Assembly: GCA_002433025.1 (NCBI GenBank)
Contig: DJGZ01000017.1
Location: 1-64,000, forward strand
Origin: Bacteroidales bacterium UBA5833
Lineage (GTDB): Bacteria > Bacteroidota > Bacteroidia > Bacteroidales > Lentimicrobiaceae
Direction: 5' to 3'
Length of the DNA stretch: 64,000 nucleotides
Below, piece after piece: positions 7,982-15,055 of this stretch (positions are counted from its first letter, which is position 1; each line of letters starts with the position of its first letter). A model generated the notes under the pieces. That model saw nothing but the letters and a program-made list of their open reading frames with translations. It did not search any database and was not told the origin of the DNA. A program made the translations under genes and the position numbers.

Positions 7982-8452
7982 ATGTTAACAACAGAAGCAC
8001 TCGTAAAAGAGCTGGTTGAAAAAAACGGCAGAACCCGAAACAGCCTGATGCCGGTATTACAAGGCATCGTGCAACAGGAACACTACCTTTCGGAAGAAGC
8101 TTTACTCTGCGTTGCCAAAGAACTCGATCTTGCAGCAGCAGATGTATACGGTACAGCCTCTTTTTACACGTTTCTCGACACTGTGCCGAGGGGAAAAAAC
8201 ATTATCAGGGTCTGCAAGACCATCACCTGCCACATGAAAGGCAAGGATGAAATCGTGAACACGCTGAGCAATGCCCTTAAGATCAAGGTAGGTGAAACAA
8301 CCCATGATAAAAAATTCACACTGCTGACCGCCAACTGCCTGGGGTGGTGTCACAAGGGACCAGTTATGCTGATCAACGATGAGGTTTATCCTGAACTTAC
8401 ACCTCAGAAGGCTCTTGAAATTGTTGAAGAGTACGCCAAAAGCACTCACTAA
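7982..8452 (+). CDS. hydC: NAD-linked [FeFe]-hydrogenase subunit, NuoE-like (HydC)
   Basis: A 156-residue thioredoxin-fold [2Fe-2S] protein of the NuoE/HydC/HndA family. Cluster ligands are CKTITC in the middle and CLGWC near the C-terminus. The N-terminal helical part includes ALLCVAKELDLAAADVYGTASFYTF, split here by context, which is characteristic of NuoE. In bifurcating hydrogenases it passes electrons next to the flavin subunit HydB. It is the first gene of a three-gene operon, with HydB starting 6 bp downstream. An unusually strong Shine-Dalgarno (GGAGG) lies 8 bp before the ATG. The operon has two Rex-like operators upstream, which suggests induction at high NADH. Confidence 0.92.
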   Translation: MLTTEALVKELVEKNGRTRNSLMPVLQGIVQQEHYLSEEALLCVAKELDLAAADVYGTASFYTFLDTVPRGKNIIRVCKTITCHMKGKDEIVNTLSNALKIKVGETTHDKKFTLLTANCLGWCHKGPVMLINDEVYPELTPQKALEIVEEYAKSTH

Positions 8453-8458
8453 ACCCGA

Positions 8459-9652
8459 ATGGTCACAAACAAAAACAATATCCAAATGGAAAACAATCTT
8501 AAAAAAGTTGATATAATATTCGAGGTTGACGACAAATGCACTCCGCTCGAAGTACTGGATAAAACGCTTAAAAGATCAGCTGATGATATTATTCTTGATC
8601 TGATCGACAGCGGTCTGAAAGGCCGTGGTGGCGCCGGATTCCCTACCGGACTCAAATGGAAATTCACCAGGAATGAATCCGGTGATGTAAAATATGTTAT
8701 ATGCAATGCAGATGAGGGAGAACCTGGTACGTTCAAGGACCGTGAGATCCTCGACCGCGTACCGGAAAAGATTTTCGCAGGAATGACTATCTGCGGCTAT
8801 GTTGTAGGTGCCAAAGAAGGTTACATCTACCTAAGGGGAGAATATAACTTTCTGTTGAAAAACCTAATGAAAAAGCTAGAGGATTTCAATAATGCATTAA
8901 AAAAACGTAACATAGATTTCAGGATTTTTTTCAAGTCCGGTTCAGGAGCTTATGTTTGCGGAGAAGAGAGTGCGTTGTTCGAATCCATGGAAGGAAAACG
9001 CGGAGAGCCCCGCAACAAGCCCCCCTACCCGACCGTTGCAGGTTACAACAGCAAACCTACAGTCATCAACAACGTAGAAACGCTTGTTTACACCACGATG
9101 ATCTGCCACATGGGACCTGAAAGATTCAAGGCCCTGGGAACCAGCGACTCCAGAGGGTCAAAAGTATTCTCCGTTTCAGGCGATACACCGATTCCGGGAA
9201 TCTACGAATTGGAACTTGGCATGCCCCTGCATGAATTTGTCAATGAATTCGGCGATGGCGATACCAAAGCCGTTCAGGTTGGTGGCGCATCAGGTCATTG
9301 TGTACCGCGGAAGAAGTTCAATGATACAATTATTGGTTTCGAGGGAATACCCACCGGAGGCTCGATGATGATATTCAACAGTTCCCGTTCAATGTATAAT
9401 GTTCTTCACGATTACCTAGAATTTTTCACCGAAGAGTCATGCGGGCAATGTACCCCCTGCCGGGTTGGTTGCCAGCAACTGCTTAAGGGAATTGAGGCGG
9501 TAAAACGTGGGGAACGCCCGCCTGCTTACCTCGATGACCTGAAAAAACTGACCGGGACCATGAAAATCGCTGCAAAGTGCGGACTTGGTCAATCAGTCGG
9601 CAATCCCTTCAATTCAATTATTGATAACTTCAGGGAAGAGATTATTTACTAA
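8459..9652 (+). CDS. hydB: NAD-linked [FeFe]-hydrogenase flavin subunit, NuoF-like (HydB), short form
   Basis: A 397-residue NuoF/HydB core. It shows the FMN/NADH-binding segments GRGGAGFPTGLKW and CNADEGEPGTFKDR, the SGAYVCGEESALFESMEG motif, and the C-terminal [4Fe-4S] ligands in ESCGQCTPCR plus a distant Cys in KCGLGQS. It lacks the N-terminal thioredoxin-like [2Fe-2S] domain and the C-terminal two-cluster ferredoxin domain that its paralogue at 16043-17836 carries. This subunit binds FMN and oxidises or reduces NAD(H), and is where electron bifurcation is thought to occur. Start may be ATG 8459 or ATG 8486. It is followed by a 97-bp gap before hydA. Confidence 0.93.
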   Translation: MVTNKNNIQMENNLKKVDIIFEVDDKCTPLEVLDKTLKRSADDIILDLIDSGLKGRGGAGFPTGLKWKFTRNESGDVKYVICNADEGEPGTFKDREILDRVPEKIFAGMTICGYVVGAKEGYIYLRGEYNFLLKNLMKKLEDFNNALKKRNIDFRIFFKSGSGAYVCGEESALFESMEGKRGEPRNKPPYPTVAGYNSKPTVINNVETLVYTTMICHMGPERFKALGTSDSRGSKVFSVSGDTPIPGIYELELGMPLHEFVNEFGDGDTKAVQVGGASGHCVPRKKFNDTIIGFEGIPTGGSMMIFNSSRSMYNVLHDYLEFFTEESCGQCTPCRVGCQQLLKGIEAVKRGERPPAYLDDLKKLTGTMKIAAKCGLGQSVGNPFNSIIDNFREEIIY

Positions 9653-9749
9653 GTAAAAGAAATAAAGTACAAAGTAAAGGGCAATGATACCCTCAGTCAA
9701 TACCTTACGGAGGATATGAACCCCAAAGAACCAAAAAGCAAGCGAAACC

Positions 9750-11543
9750 ATGAGCAAATATCTCGTTAACCTTAAGATAAACAATATGCCCATCGCGGTG
9801 GAAGAGGGCACAACCATTCTTGAGGCAGCTAAAAAGCTGAATTTCAGAATCCCCACCCTATGTAATCATCCCGACCTAACTGTAGCCGGCAACTGCCGGG
9901 TGTGTGTGGTGGAAGTCAAAGGTGCCAGATTGCTGGCCGCAGCATGTGCGACACCGGTTTCCGAAGGAATGGAAGTATTTACCAACAGTGAAAAAGTCAG
10001 AGTTTCACGCAAACATATCGTTGAACTCCTCCTTTCGGAACACAATGCAGATTGTACCAAGTGCTTCAAGAACGGACATTGCGAACTGCAGGACCTTTCC
10101 AGTGAGTACCGAATCGGCGATCATGTATTCCTCGATCTGGTAAGACCTGAAAGCAAGATTCAGGATATTTCCTCACCATCCATTGTTAAAGACGACAGCA
10201 AGTGCATCCGCTGCCAGCGGTGCGTAAGAACCTGCGCCGAACTGCAGGGTGTAAGCGCGCTTGCGGTTGTAAATAAAGGAGATCACCAGAAGATATCCAC
10301 CTTCCTCAACAAACCGATGCACGAAGTGGTATGTACCAACTGCGGCCAGTGTATAAACAGATGTCCGACCGGTGCGCTAACAGAACGTAATTACATCGAG
10401 GAAGTATGGAATGCCCTCTACGATCCCTCAAAGTTTGTGGTGGTTCAGACTGCGCCTGCCACCCGTATCGCCCTGGGCGAAGACCTCGGCATCCCGGTTG
10501 GCGAAAGAGTTACCGGCAAGATGGTTTCTTCACTCAAGAAGCTTGGCTTCAACAAAGTGCTGGATACCGATTTTACCGCTGACCTTACCATTATGGAAGA
10601 AGGCACCGAACTGCTTACCCGACTTAAACGCGCATTGGTGGATAAGGACGAAAAAGTCGTTCTCCCGATGATGACATCCTGCTCTCCCGGATGGATCAAA
10701 TTCCAGGAGCACATGTATTCAGACATGCTCGAAAATCTGTCTACCTGCAAATCACCGCAACAAATGTTCGGGGCAGTAGCCAAAACCTATTATGCTGACA
10801 AAATCAACATTAAAGCCCAGGATATGATTGTTGTTTCCATCATGCCCTGCGTAGCCAAGAAGTTTGAATGCGAAAGGCCGGAAATGCGTGATAGCGGGTA
10901 CCAGGACGTTGATTATGTATTGACCACCAGGGAGTTAGCTATGATGATCAAACAGGCCGGTATTGATTTTAACAAACTGGAAGAAGCTCATTACGACAGT
11001 ATTCTGGGTGAATCATCAGGCGCGGCTGTTATCTTCGGTGCTACCGGCGGTGTAATGGAGGCAGCTTTGCGAACTGCCTATGAAATTGTCACCGGACGCG
11101 AAGTTCCGTTTACCAACCTGAACATTCAACCGGTCCGCGGAATGGAAGGCATCAAAGATGCTACCATCAAAATCAAGAATGTAAAACCTGAATGGAGTTT
11201 CCTTGAAGGGGTGGATCTGCACGTAGCAATCGCGCACGGACTTGCCAATGCACGACAATTGATGGAAAAAGTGAGAAAAGGAGAAGCTGCCTACCACTTC
11301 ATTGAAGTGATGGGATGCCCCGGTGGCTGTCTGGGTGGCGGAGGGCAGCCTATTCCCACTTCACCCGAAATCCGCAAGAAGCGCACCGAAGCAATTTATC
11401 AGGAAGATGAGGATATGCCGATCCGTAAGTCGCATGAAAATCCTGAAGTCGTTGAAATTTACAAGGAGTTTCTCGGTGAACCGTTGAGTCATAAATCTCA
11501 TGACTTATTGCACACACACTACAAACCAAGGAAGAGATACTAA
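9750..11543 (+). CDS. hydA: [FeFe]-hydrogenase catalytic subunit HydA, copy 1
   Basis: A 597-residue catalytic subunit that reduces protons or oxidises H2. Domain order: plant-type [2Fe-2S] ferredoxin (C38, C49, C52, C66); NuoG-like His-Cys3 cluster (H98, C102, C105, C111); two [4Fe-4S] clusters (C152-C162 and C195-C205); then the H-cluster domain. H-cluster motif L1 is TSCSPGW (residues 309-315), L2 is MPCVAKKFE, and L3 is VMGCPGGCLGGGG. The C-terminal small-subunit tail begins IRKSHENP. L1 differs from the usual TSCCPxW: the second Cys, the cluster ligand in CpI numbering (Cys300), is Ser312. A GGAGG followed by an out-of-frame ATG occurs 34 bp upstream of the start. It ends the operon at a strong terminator. 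Confidence 0.94.
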   Translation: MSKYLVNLKINNMPIAVEEGTTILEAAKKLNFRIPTLCNHPDLTVAGNCRVCVVEVKGARLLAAACATPVSEGMEVFTNSEKVRVSRKHIVELLLSEHNADCTKCFKNGHCELQDLSSEYRIGDHVFLDLVRPESKIQDISSPSIVKDDSKCIRCQRCVRTCAELQGVSALAVVNKGDHQKISTFLNKPMHEVVCTNCGQCINRCPTGALTERNYIEEVWNALYDPSKFVVVQTAPATRIALGEDLGIPVGERVTGKMVSSLKKLGFNKVLDTDFTADLTIMEEGTELLTRLKRALVDKDEKVVLPMMTSCSPGWIKFQEHMYSDMLENLSTCKSPQQMFGAVAKTYYADKINIKAQDMIVVSIMPCVAKKFECERPEMRDSGYQDVDYVLTTRELAMMIKQAGIDFNKLEEAHYDSILGESSGAAVIFGATGGVMEAALRTAYEIVTGREVPFTNLNIQPVRGMEGIKDATIKIKNVKPEWSFLEGVDLHVAIAHGLANARQLMEKVRKGEAAYHFIEVMGCPGGCLGGGGQPIPTSPEIRKKRTEAIYQEDEDMPIRKSHENPEVVEIYKEFLGEPLSHKSHDLLHTHYKPRKRY

Positions 11544-11561
11544 TCTTTGATGATTTCCTGG

Positions 11562-11605
11562 CAAAGAGGATGGCTGAAGGCCGTCCTCTTGGCATTTTTG
11601 CAGTT
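11562..11605 (+). terminator. Terminator of hydrogenase operon 1
   Basis: AAGAGGA (11564-11570) pairs with TCCTCTT (11584-11590), and inner TGGC/GGCC bases extend the stem. The runs TTTTT and TTTTT follow at about 11595-11608. It lies about 20 bp after the hydA stop and separates the two hydrogenase operons. Confidence 0.75.
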
Positions 11606-11676
11606 TTTAATTGCACTGTTTAAGTATTTGTTTGCGTGTAGTTTAAAGAGCCTTATTTAGAATAAGAATAAATTCA

Positions 11677-11694
11677 TTGTTATTTTTATAACAA
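11677..11694. promoter_or_regulatory. Putative Rex operator 1 of hydrogenase operon 2
   Basis: TTGTTATTTTTATAACAA is a palindrome with 7-bp arms (TTGTTAT/ATAACAA) around TTTT. It differs from the TTGTTAA-N4-TTAACAA Rex form by one base per arm. It abuts the next palindrome, sharing base 11694. Confidence 0.55.
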
Positions 11695-11711
11695 TGTGAA
11701 TTTATTCACAA
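11694..11711. promoter_or_regulatory. Putative Rex operator 2 of hydrogenase operon 2
   Basis: ATGTGAATTTATTCACAA matches TTGTGAA-N4-TTCACAA in all but the first base. It lies 5 bp upstream of the -33 element at 11717. The core also fits the Crp pattern TGTGA-N6-TCACA, so a Crp-family regulator is a real alternative for this site taken alone; the related sites at 7865 and 7907 fit Rex better. Confidence 0.6.
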
Positions 11712-11716
11712 TAAAA

Positions 11717-11748
11717 TTTGTTTAGCATCAATAAACTGATTAATTTTG
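11717..11748 (+). promoter_or_regulatory. Promoter of hydrogenase operon 2
   Basis: TTTG (11717-11720), a 20-bp spacer, then TAATTTTG (11741-11748) match the Bacteroidetes -33/-7 consensus. Transcription should start near 11755, giving a leader of about 50 nt before the DRTGG gene. The paired palindromes lie immediately upstream. Confidence 0.65.
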
Positions 11749-11807
11749 CCGCACCATTTGTAAGAAGTTTGTGACCCCACACCGGAAGGTGCTTAATTTT
11801 AAAATGA

Positions 11808-12152
11808 ATGAAAATCAAAGAGGTTGTCGAATTACTGAATGCCAGGGTTGTTTCGGGACAAGACCAGCTTGATGCTGAAGTGGAATATGCATTTGCATCC
11901 GACCTGATGAGTGATGTGCTCACCATTGAAACGGATAATCTGCTTTTGCTTACGGGACTTGCTAACCTGCAAACCATCCGCACTGCTGAGATGTCTGACA
12001 TCACCAAAATAATTTTTGTCAGAAAGAAAAAGGCAACCGATGAAATGATCCGACTGGCCGCTGAGAATGATATGATACTGATTGAGTGTGACTACTCCAT
12101 GTTCAAATCCAGCGGAATCCTGTTCAAGTCCGGTGTAAAGCCGGTATATTAA
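11808..12152 (+). CDS. DRTGG-domain protein 1 of the hydrogenase regulatory module
   Basis: A 114-residue soluble protein. The pattern MKIKEVVELLNARVVSG at the N-terminus, FASDLMSDVL near residue 30, then alternating strands and helices (TDNLLLLTGL, TKIIFVRKKK) matches small DRTGG-like proteins related to the N-terminal region of HPr kinase. There is no P-loop, so it is not a kinase itself. A paralogue with the same layout is encoded at 13969-14304. Small DRTGG proteins recur in HydABC-type loci of Clostridia and Thermotogales; their role is unknown but a ligand- or partner-binding regulatory function is usually assumed. It is the first gene of operon 2, 7-10 bp before a GHKL ATPase. Confidence 0.7.
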   Translation: MKIKEVVELLNARVVSGQDQLDAEVEYAFASDLMSDVLTIETDNLLLLTGLANLQTIRTAEMSDITKIIFVRKKKATDEMIRLAAENDMILIECDYSMFKSSGILFKSGVKPVY

Positions 12153-12162
12153 AAATAACGTG

Positions 12163-12579
12163 ATGCATTTCGAATTTCATGTAGAGGGAGGTAATTTTTC
12201 CAAAGCGGGGTCGGCATCCAGCCAGTTGAAGAAAATTCTTAAACAGCTGAATGTTGACCCAAGGGTCATAAAAAGGGTGGTAGTCGCCCTTTATGAAGCT
12301 GAAGTAAACATTGTGGCCCACGCTTACCAGGGAATCATTTACATTGACATCGACACTGAAAAGATTGAAATCAGACTGATTGACGAAGGACCGGGGATAG
12401 AGGACATAGAACTTGCCATGCAGCAGGGCTATTCAACTGCCTCACCTGAAGTACGCGAAATGGGGTTCGGGGCCGGTATGGGCCTTCCGAACATTAAAAA
12501 CAACAGCGACCGGATGTCAATAACCTCACAGGTTGGCAAAGGTACCACTGTTGAAATTATTACATTTCTGAACAACTAA
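12163..12579 (+). CDS. RsbW/RsbT-like GHKL ATPase (anti-sigma-type kinase)
   Basis: A 138-residue protein consisting only of a GHKL ATP-binding domain. The N box is ALYEAEVNIVAHA (Asn and His present), the G1 box is DEGPGIED, and the G2 region is MGFGAGMGLPNIKNNSD. There is no histidine phosphoacceptor or membrane segment. This matches the RsbW/RsbT/SpoIIAB group, which phosphorylate a partner protein on serine or threonine and control sigma or anti-sigma factors. The start is ATG 12163; a GTG directly before it (12160) is an alternative. It sits between a DRTGG protein and HydS, so a plausible job is to transmit the HydS signal; no partner STAS protein is encoded here. Confidence 0.82.
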   Translation: MHFEFHVEGGNFSKAGSASSQLKKILKQLNVDPRVIKRVVVALYEAEVNIVAHAYQGIIYIDIDTEKIEIRLIDEGPGIEDIELAMQQGYSTASPEVREMGFGAGMGLPNIKNNSDRMSITSQVGKGTTVEIITFLNN

Positions 12580-12589
12580 TTGCATAACA

Positions 12590-13966
12590 ATGGAATCAGC
12601 TGTTTTTCACCATGCACTCAAGATCAGGGAAGATCTGTGTATCGGCTGTTCCCATTGTATGAATGTGTGTCCTACTGAAGCGATCAGGGTAAAAAACGGA
12701 AAATCATATCTTATTGAGAACCGTTGTGTTGATTGCGGTGAATGCTTCAGGGTTTGCCCTGTAAGTGCCATAATCATTGATCATGATGACTTCAACTACA
12801 TCTTCGACTACAAATACCGCGTTGCACTTGTTCCCTCGGTATTTACAGGTCAGTTCCCTGAAGACATTTCACTGCGCCAGATACACAGTGTACTGCTTGA
12901 ACTTGGATTTACCCATGTATATGAAGTTGAAAACGGTGTTGAAATCCTGGCAGAAGCTATAAACTCCTTTGCTGGCAAGTCCACTGATAAAAAACCACTG
13001 ATTTCTTCTTTCTGTCCTGCAATTGTGAGGCTTATCCAGGTCAAGTTTCCTGCTTTGGCCGATCACATCATGTTGTTGAAGCCACCGTTAGATATATCAG
13101 CATTGCATATCAGGCATGAATTTGAGAAGCAGGGAATCCCTGAAGAAGAAACCGGAATTTTTTATGTTACTCCATGCGCTGCAAAAATAGCTGCCATTAA
13201 GGATCCGGTCGGAGAAAAGGATTCGCCCATCACCGGTGTAATCAACATGGACATTCTTTTCAGCAAGGTATACCGGCAGGTAAAGCAGCGTAACCTTCAA
13301 AGTTGCGCCTTGCCAGTCGGCAGCAAGCTGACAAAAAAAGCTACCTGCTGGTCGCTCACCAACGGTGAAGCCCCTTATGTAAAAGGAAGGTCCTTGGCTA
13401 TTGATGAAATTCACAATGTGATCGAGTTCCTTGAACGGCTCGAAAATGAGGAAGTTTCCGATATTGATTTCCTTGAACTCAGGGCCTGTGACGAAAGTTG
13501 CGCAGGTGGCGTACTCACCATAGCCAATCGTTTTCTGACTGCTGAACGCTTGAGAAATCACACCGATGAATATCATCCTGAAAAAGATTTCAACCATCCT
13601 GATGCGATAAAGCCAATCGCGGAAAACAGTGACTTTCTCCTGGGAAACATCGGTATTGGTGAAATAAAGCCCCGGTCGATGATGAAACTTGATGAGAACA
13701 TGGCTGAGGCAATGCGGAAAATGGAAAAAGTAAACCGCATCATGCAACTATTGCCAATGGTGGATTGCGGCGTCTGCGGAGCACCCAGTTGTCAGTCACT
13801 TGCCCAGGATATTGCCCAGGGAAATGCAACCATTAATTATTGTATATTTATTCAAAAAATACTGGAACAAAAAGGTGAACTCAGCCTGGAAGAAAGCATC
13901 AAGATAATGCAGGACATCTGGGGATTCGGGAAAACCAACAAATACCGGGACCTGAAAGGAATCTGA
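12590..13966 (+). CDS. hydS: Putative sensory [FeFe]-hydrogenase (HydS-like)
   Basis: A 458-residue iron-sulfur protein. Two ferredoxin-type [4Fe-4S] clusters come first (C17, C20, C23, C27; C46, C49, C52, C56). A divergent H-cluster domain follows with all four expected ligands: C142 in SSFCPAI, C196 in TPCAAK, and C300/C304 in RACDESCAGG. Unlike catalytic HydA, the proton-relay position before C142 is Phe141, and the Glu of L2 (MPCxxKxxE) is Ala202. The C-terminus has CGVCGAPSC (C393, C396, C401) and C418, a PF04060-like Fe-S domain. These changes match the putative sensory [FeFe]-hydrogenases known beside HydABC genes in Thermotoga and Thermoanaerobacter. It has no PAS or kinase domain, so a signal must pass to a separate protein. 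The next gene begins 2 bp after the stop. Confidence 0.82.
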   Translation: MESAVFHHALKIREDLCIGCSHCMNVCPTEAIRVKNGKSYLIENRCVDCGECFRVCPVSAIIIDHDDFNYIFDYKYRVALVPSVFTGQFPEDISLRQIHSVLLELGFTHVYEVENGVEILAEAINSFAGKSTDKKPLISSFCPAIVRLIQVKFPALADHIMLLKPPLDISALHIRHEFEKQGIPEEETGIFYVTPCAAKIAAIKDPVGEKDSPITGVINMDILFSKVYRQVKQRNLQSCALPVGSKLTKKATCWSLTNGEAPYVKGRSLAIDEIHNVIEFLERLENEEVSDIDFLELRACDESCAGGVLTIANRFLTAERLRNHTDEYHPEKDFNHPDAIKPIAENSDFLLGNIGIGEIKPRSMMKLDENMAEAMRKMEKVNRIMQLLPMVDCGVCGAPSCQSLAQDIAQGNATINYCIFIQKILEQKGELSLEESIKIMQDIWGFGKTNKYRDLKGI

Positions 13967-13968
13967 AC

Positions 13969-14304
13969 ATGAAAGTAAGAGAAATTGCAGAAAAACTGGG
14001 GCTGACTGTAATCAGTGGTGCTGCCGGGCTCGACAATGAGATCAATAAGGGATATTCATCCGACCTGTTAAGCGACGTTATGGGCAGCGCCGGATCAGGC
14101 GACATCTGGATTACGCTTCAAACCCATAAAAATGTGATGGCAATCGCATCATTAAAAGACCTTGCAGCCGTTATCCTTGTGAAGGGATTTAACCCTGATC
14201 CTGATATGGCAGAACAGAGTGACGAAGAAAGTATTCCGGTGCTTGGCACCAGCGAAGACACCTTTACAATCAATGGCAGGTTGTATAATCTGCTGAAACA
14301 ATGA
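13969..14304 (+). CDS. DRTGG-domain protein 2 of the hydrogenase regulatory module
   Basis: A 111-residue paralogue of the protein at 11808-12152. Both start MK(I/V)(K/R)E(V/I), both have an (F/Y)(A/S)SDL(M/L)SDV motif near residue 30, and both then have an alternating hydrophobic pattern (AAVILVKGF here). The C-terminus is different, ending FTINGRLYNLLKQ. It is packed tightly after hydS (2 bp) and before the PHP gene (13 bp). Having two different copies flanking a GHKL ATPase and HydS suggests a heteromeric or sequential role. Function unknown. Confidence 0.68.
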   Translation: MKVREIAEKLGLTVISGAAGLDNEINKGYSSDLLSDVMGSAGSGDIWITLQTHKNVMAIASLKDLAAVILVKGFNPDPDMAEQSDEESIPVLGTSEDTFTINGRLYNLLKQ

Positions 14305-14317
14305 ACCTGATTACAAG

Positions 14318-15055
14318 ATGAAGGAATTCAGCGCCGACCTTCACATTCATACTGTACTTTCGCCTTGCGGCAGCCTTGAAATGAGCCCGCGAAACATTGT
14401 ACGGAAGGCCCTGGAAGAAAAACTTGACATCATTGGAATCACTGATCACAATTCTACCCGGCAATGCCGGGAAGTATGCAGGGAGGCAATAAAGGCAGGC
14501 ATTACTGTGTACACCGGAGTTGAGGTAACCACAAAAGAAGAAGTTCACTGCCTGGCGTTCTTTGAAACATTTGATATTCTGGAAGCATTTCAGGCATACT
14601 TAGACCGCTATTTGCCTGACATCATAAATAATCCGGAGCTTTTCGGTTACCAGGTTGTAGTTGACGAAGAGGAGAATATCTCTTATGAAGAGCCAAAGCT
14701 GCTGATTTCGGCTATTTCACAAAACATAGATCAGGTTGAAGCTGAGGTGCACCGGCTGGGCGGACTGTTTATTCCGGCTCACATCAACCGGCAGAAATTC
14801 AGCCTTACAAGTCAGCTTGGATTTGTGCCGCCCGATTTGATTGCAGATGCCTTTGAATTGTCGAAACATACATCCGTTGAAGACTTCCTGAAACAATTCC
14901 CCTATATGAGGGGAAGGACTTTTATCAGGAACTCTGATGCCCATCAACAGGAAGCAATCGGAAGCATTCACACCCGGCTGCGGATGGAACATACCGGTTT
15001 TGACGAATTCCGTAAAGCGCTGCAGGGTAAAGAAGGAAGGGAGGTGATCTTATGA
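14318..15055 (+). CDS. PHP-domain metal-dependent phosphoesterase-like protein
   Basis: A 245-residue PHP-domain protein. Metal-binding motifs are ADLHIHT at the N-terminus, GITDHN near residue 45, the Glu in TGVEVTTKEEVH, PAHIN in the middle and RNSDAH towards the C-terminus. These match trinuclear-metal phosphoesterases of the histidinol-phosphatase/YciV type. The substrate in hydrogenase loci is not known; nucleotide or phosphoprotein hydrolysis is possible. Its last codons overlap the start of the next gene by 4 bp, and the overlap contains a near-perfect Shine-Dalgarno (GGAGGTGATC), pointing to coupled translation. Confidence 0.8.
   Translation: MKEFSADLHIHTVLSPCGSLEMSPRNIVRKALEEKLDIIGITDHNSTRQCREVCREAIKAGITVYTGVEVTTKEEVHCLAFFETFDILEAFQAYLDRYLPDIINNPELFGYQVVVDEEENISYEEPKLLISAISQNIDQVEAEVHRLGGLFIPAHINRQKFSLTSQLGFVPPDLIADAFELSKHTSVEDFLKQFPYMRGRTFIRNSDAHQQEAIGSIHTRLRMEHTGFDEFRKALQGKEGREVIL

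Noticed and set aside
11694..11711. Crp site as the only reading of the palindrome before operon 2
   Set aside because: It fits TGTGA-N6-TCACA, but the companion palindromes use TTGTTAA half-sites, which suit Rex and not Crp. It remains an alternative.
13431..13455. TTCACAA-like half-sites inside hydS as further Rex operators
   Set aside because: Single half-sites within coding sequence with no matching second arm.
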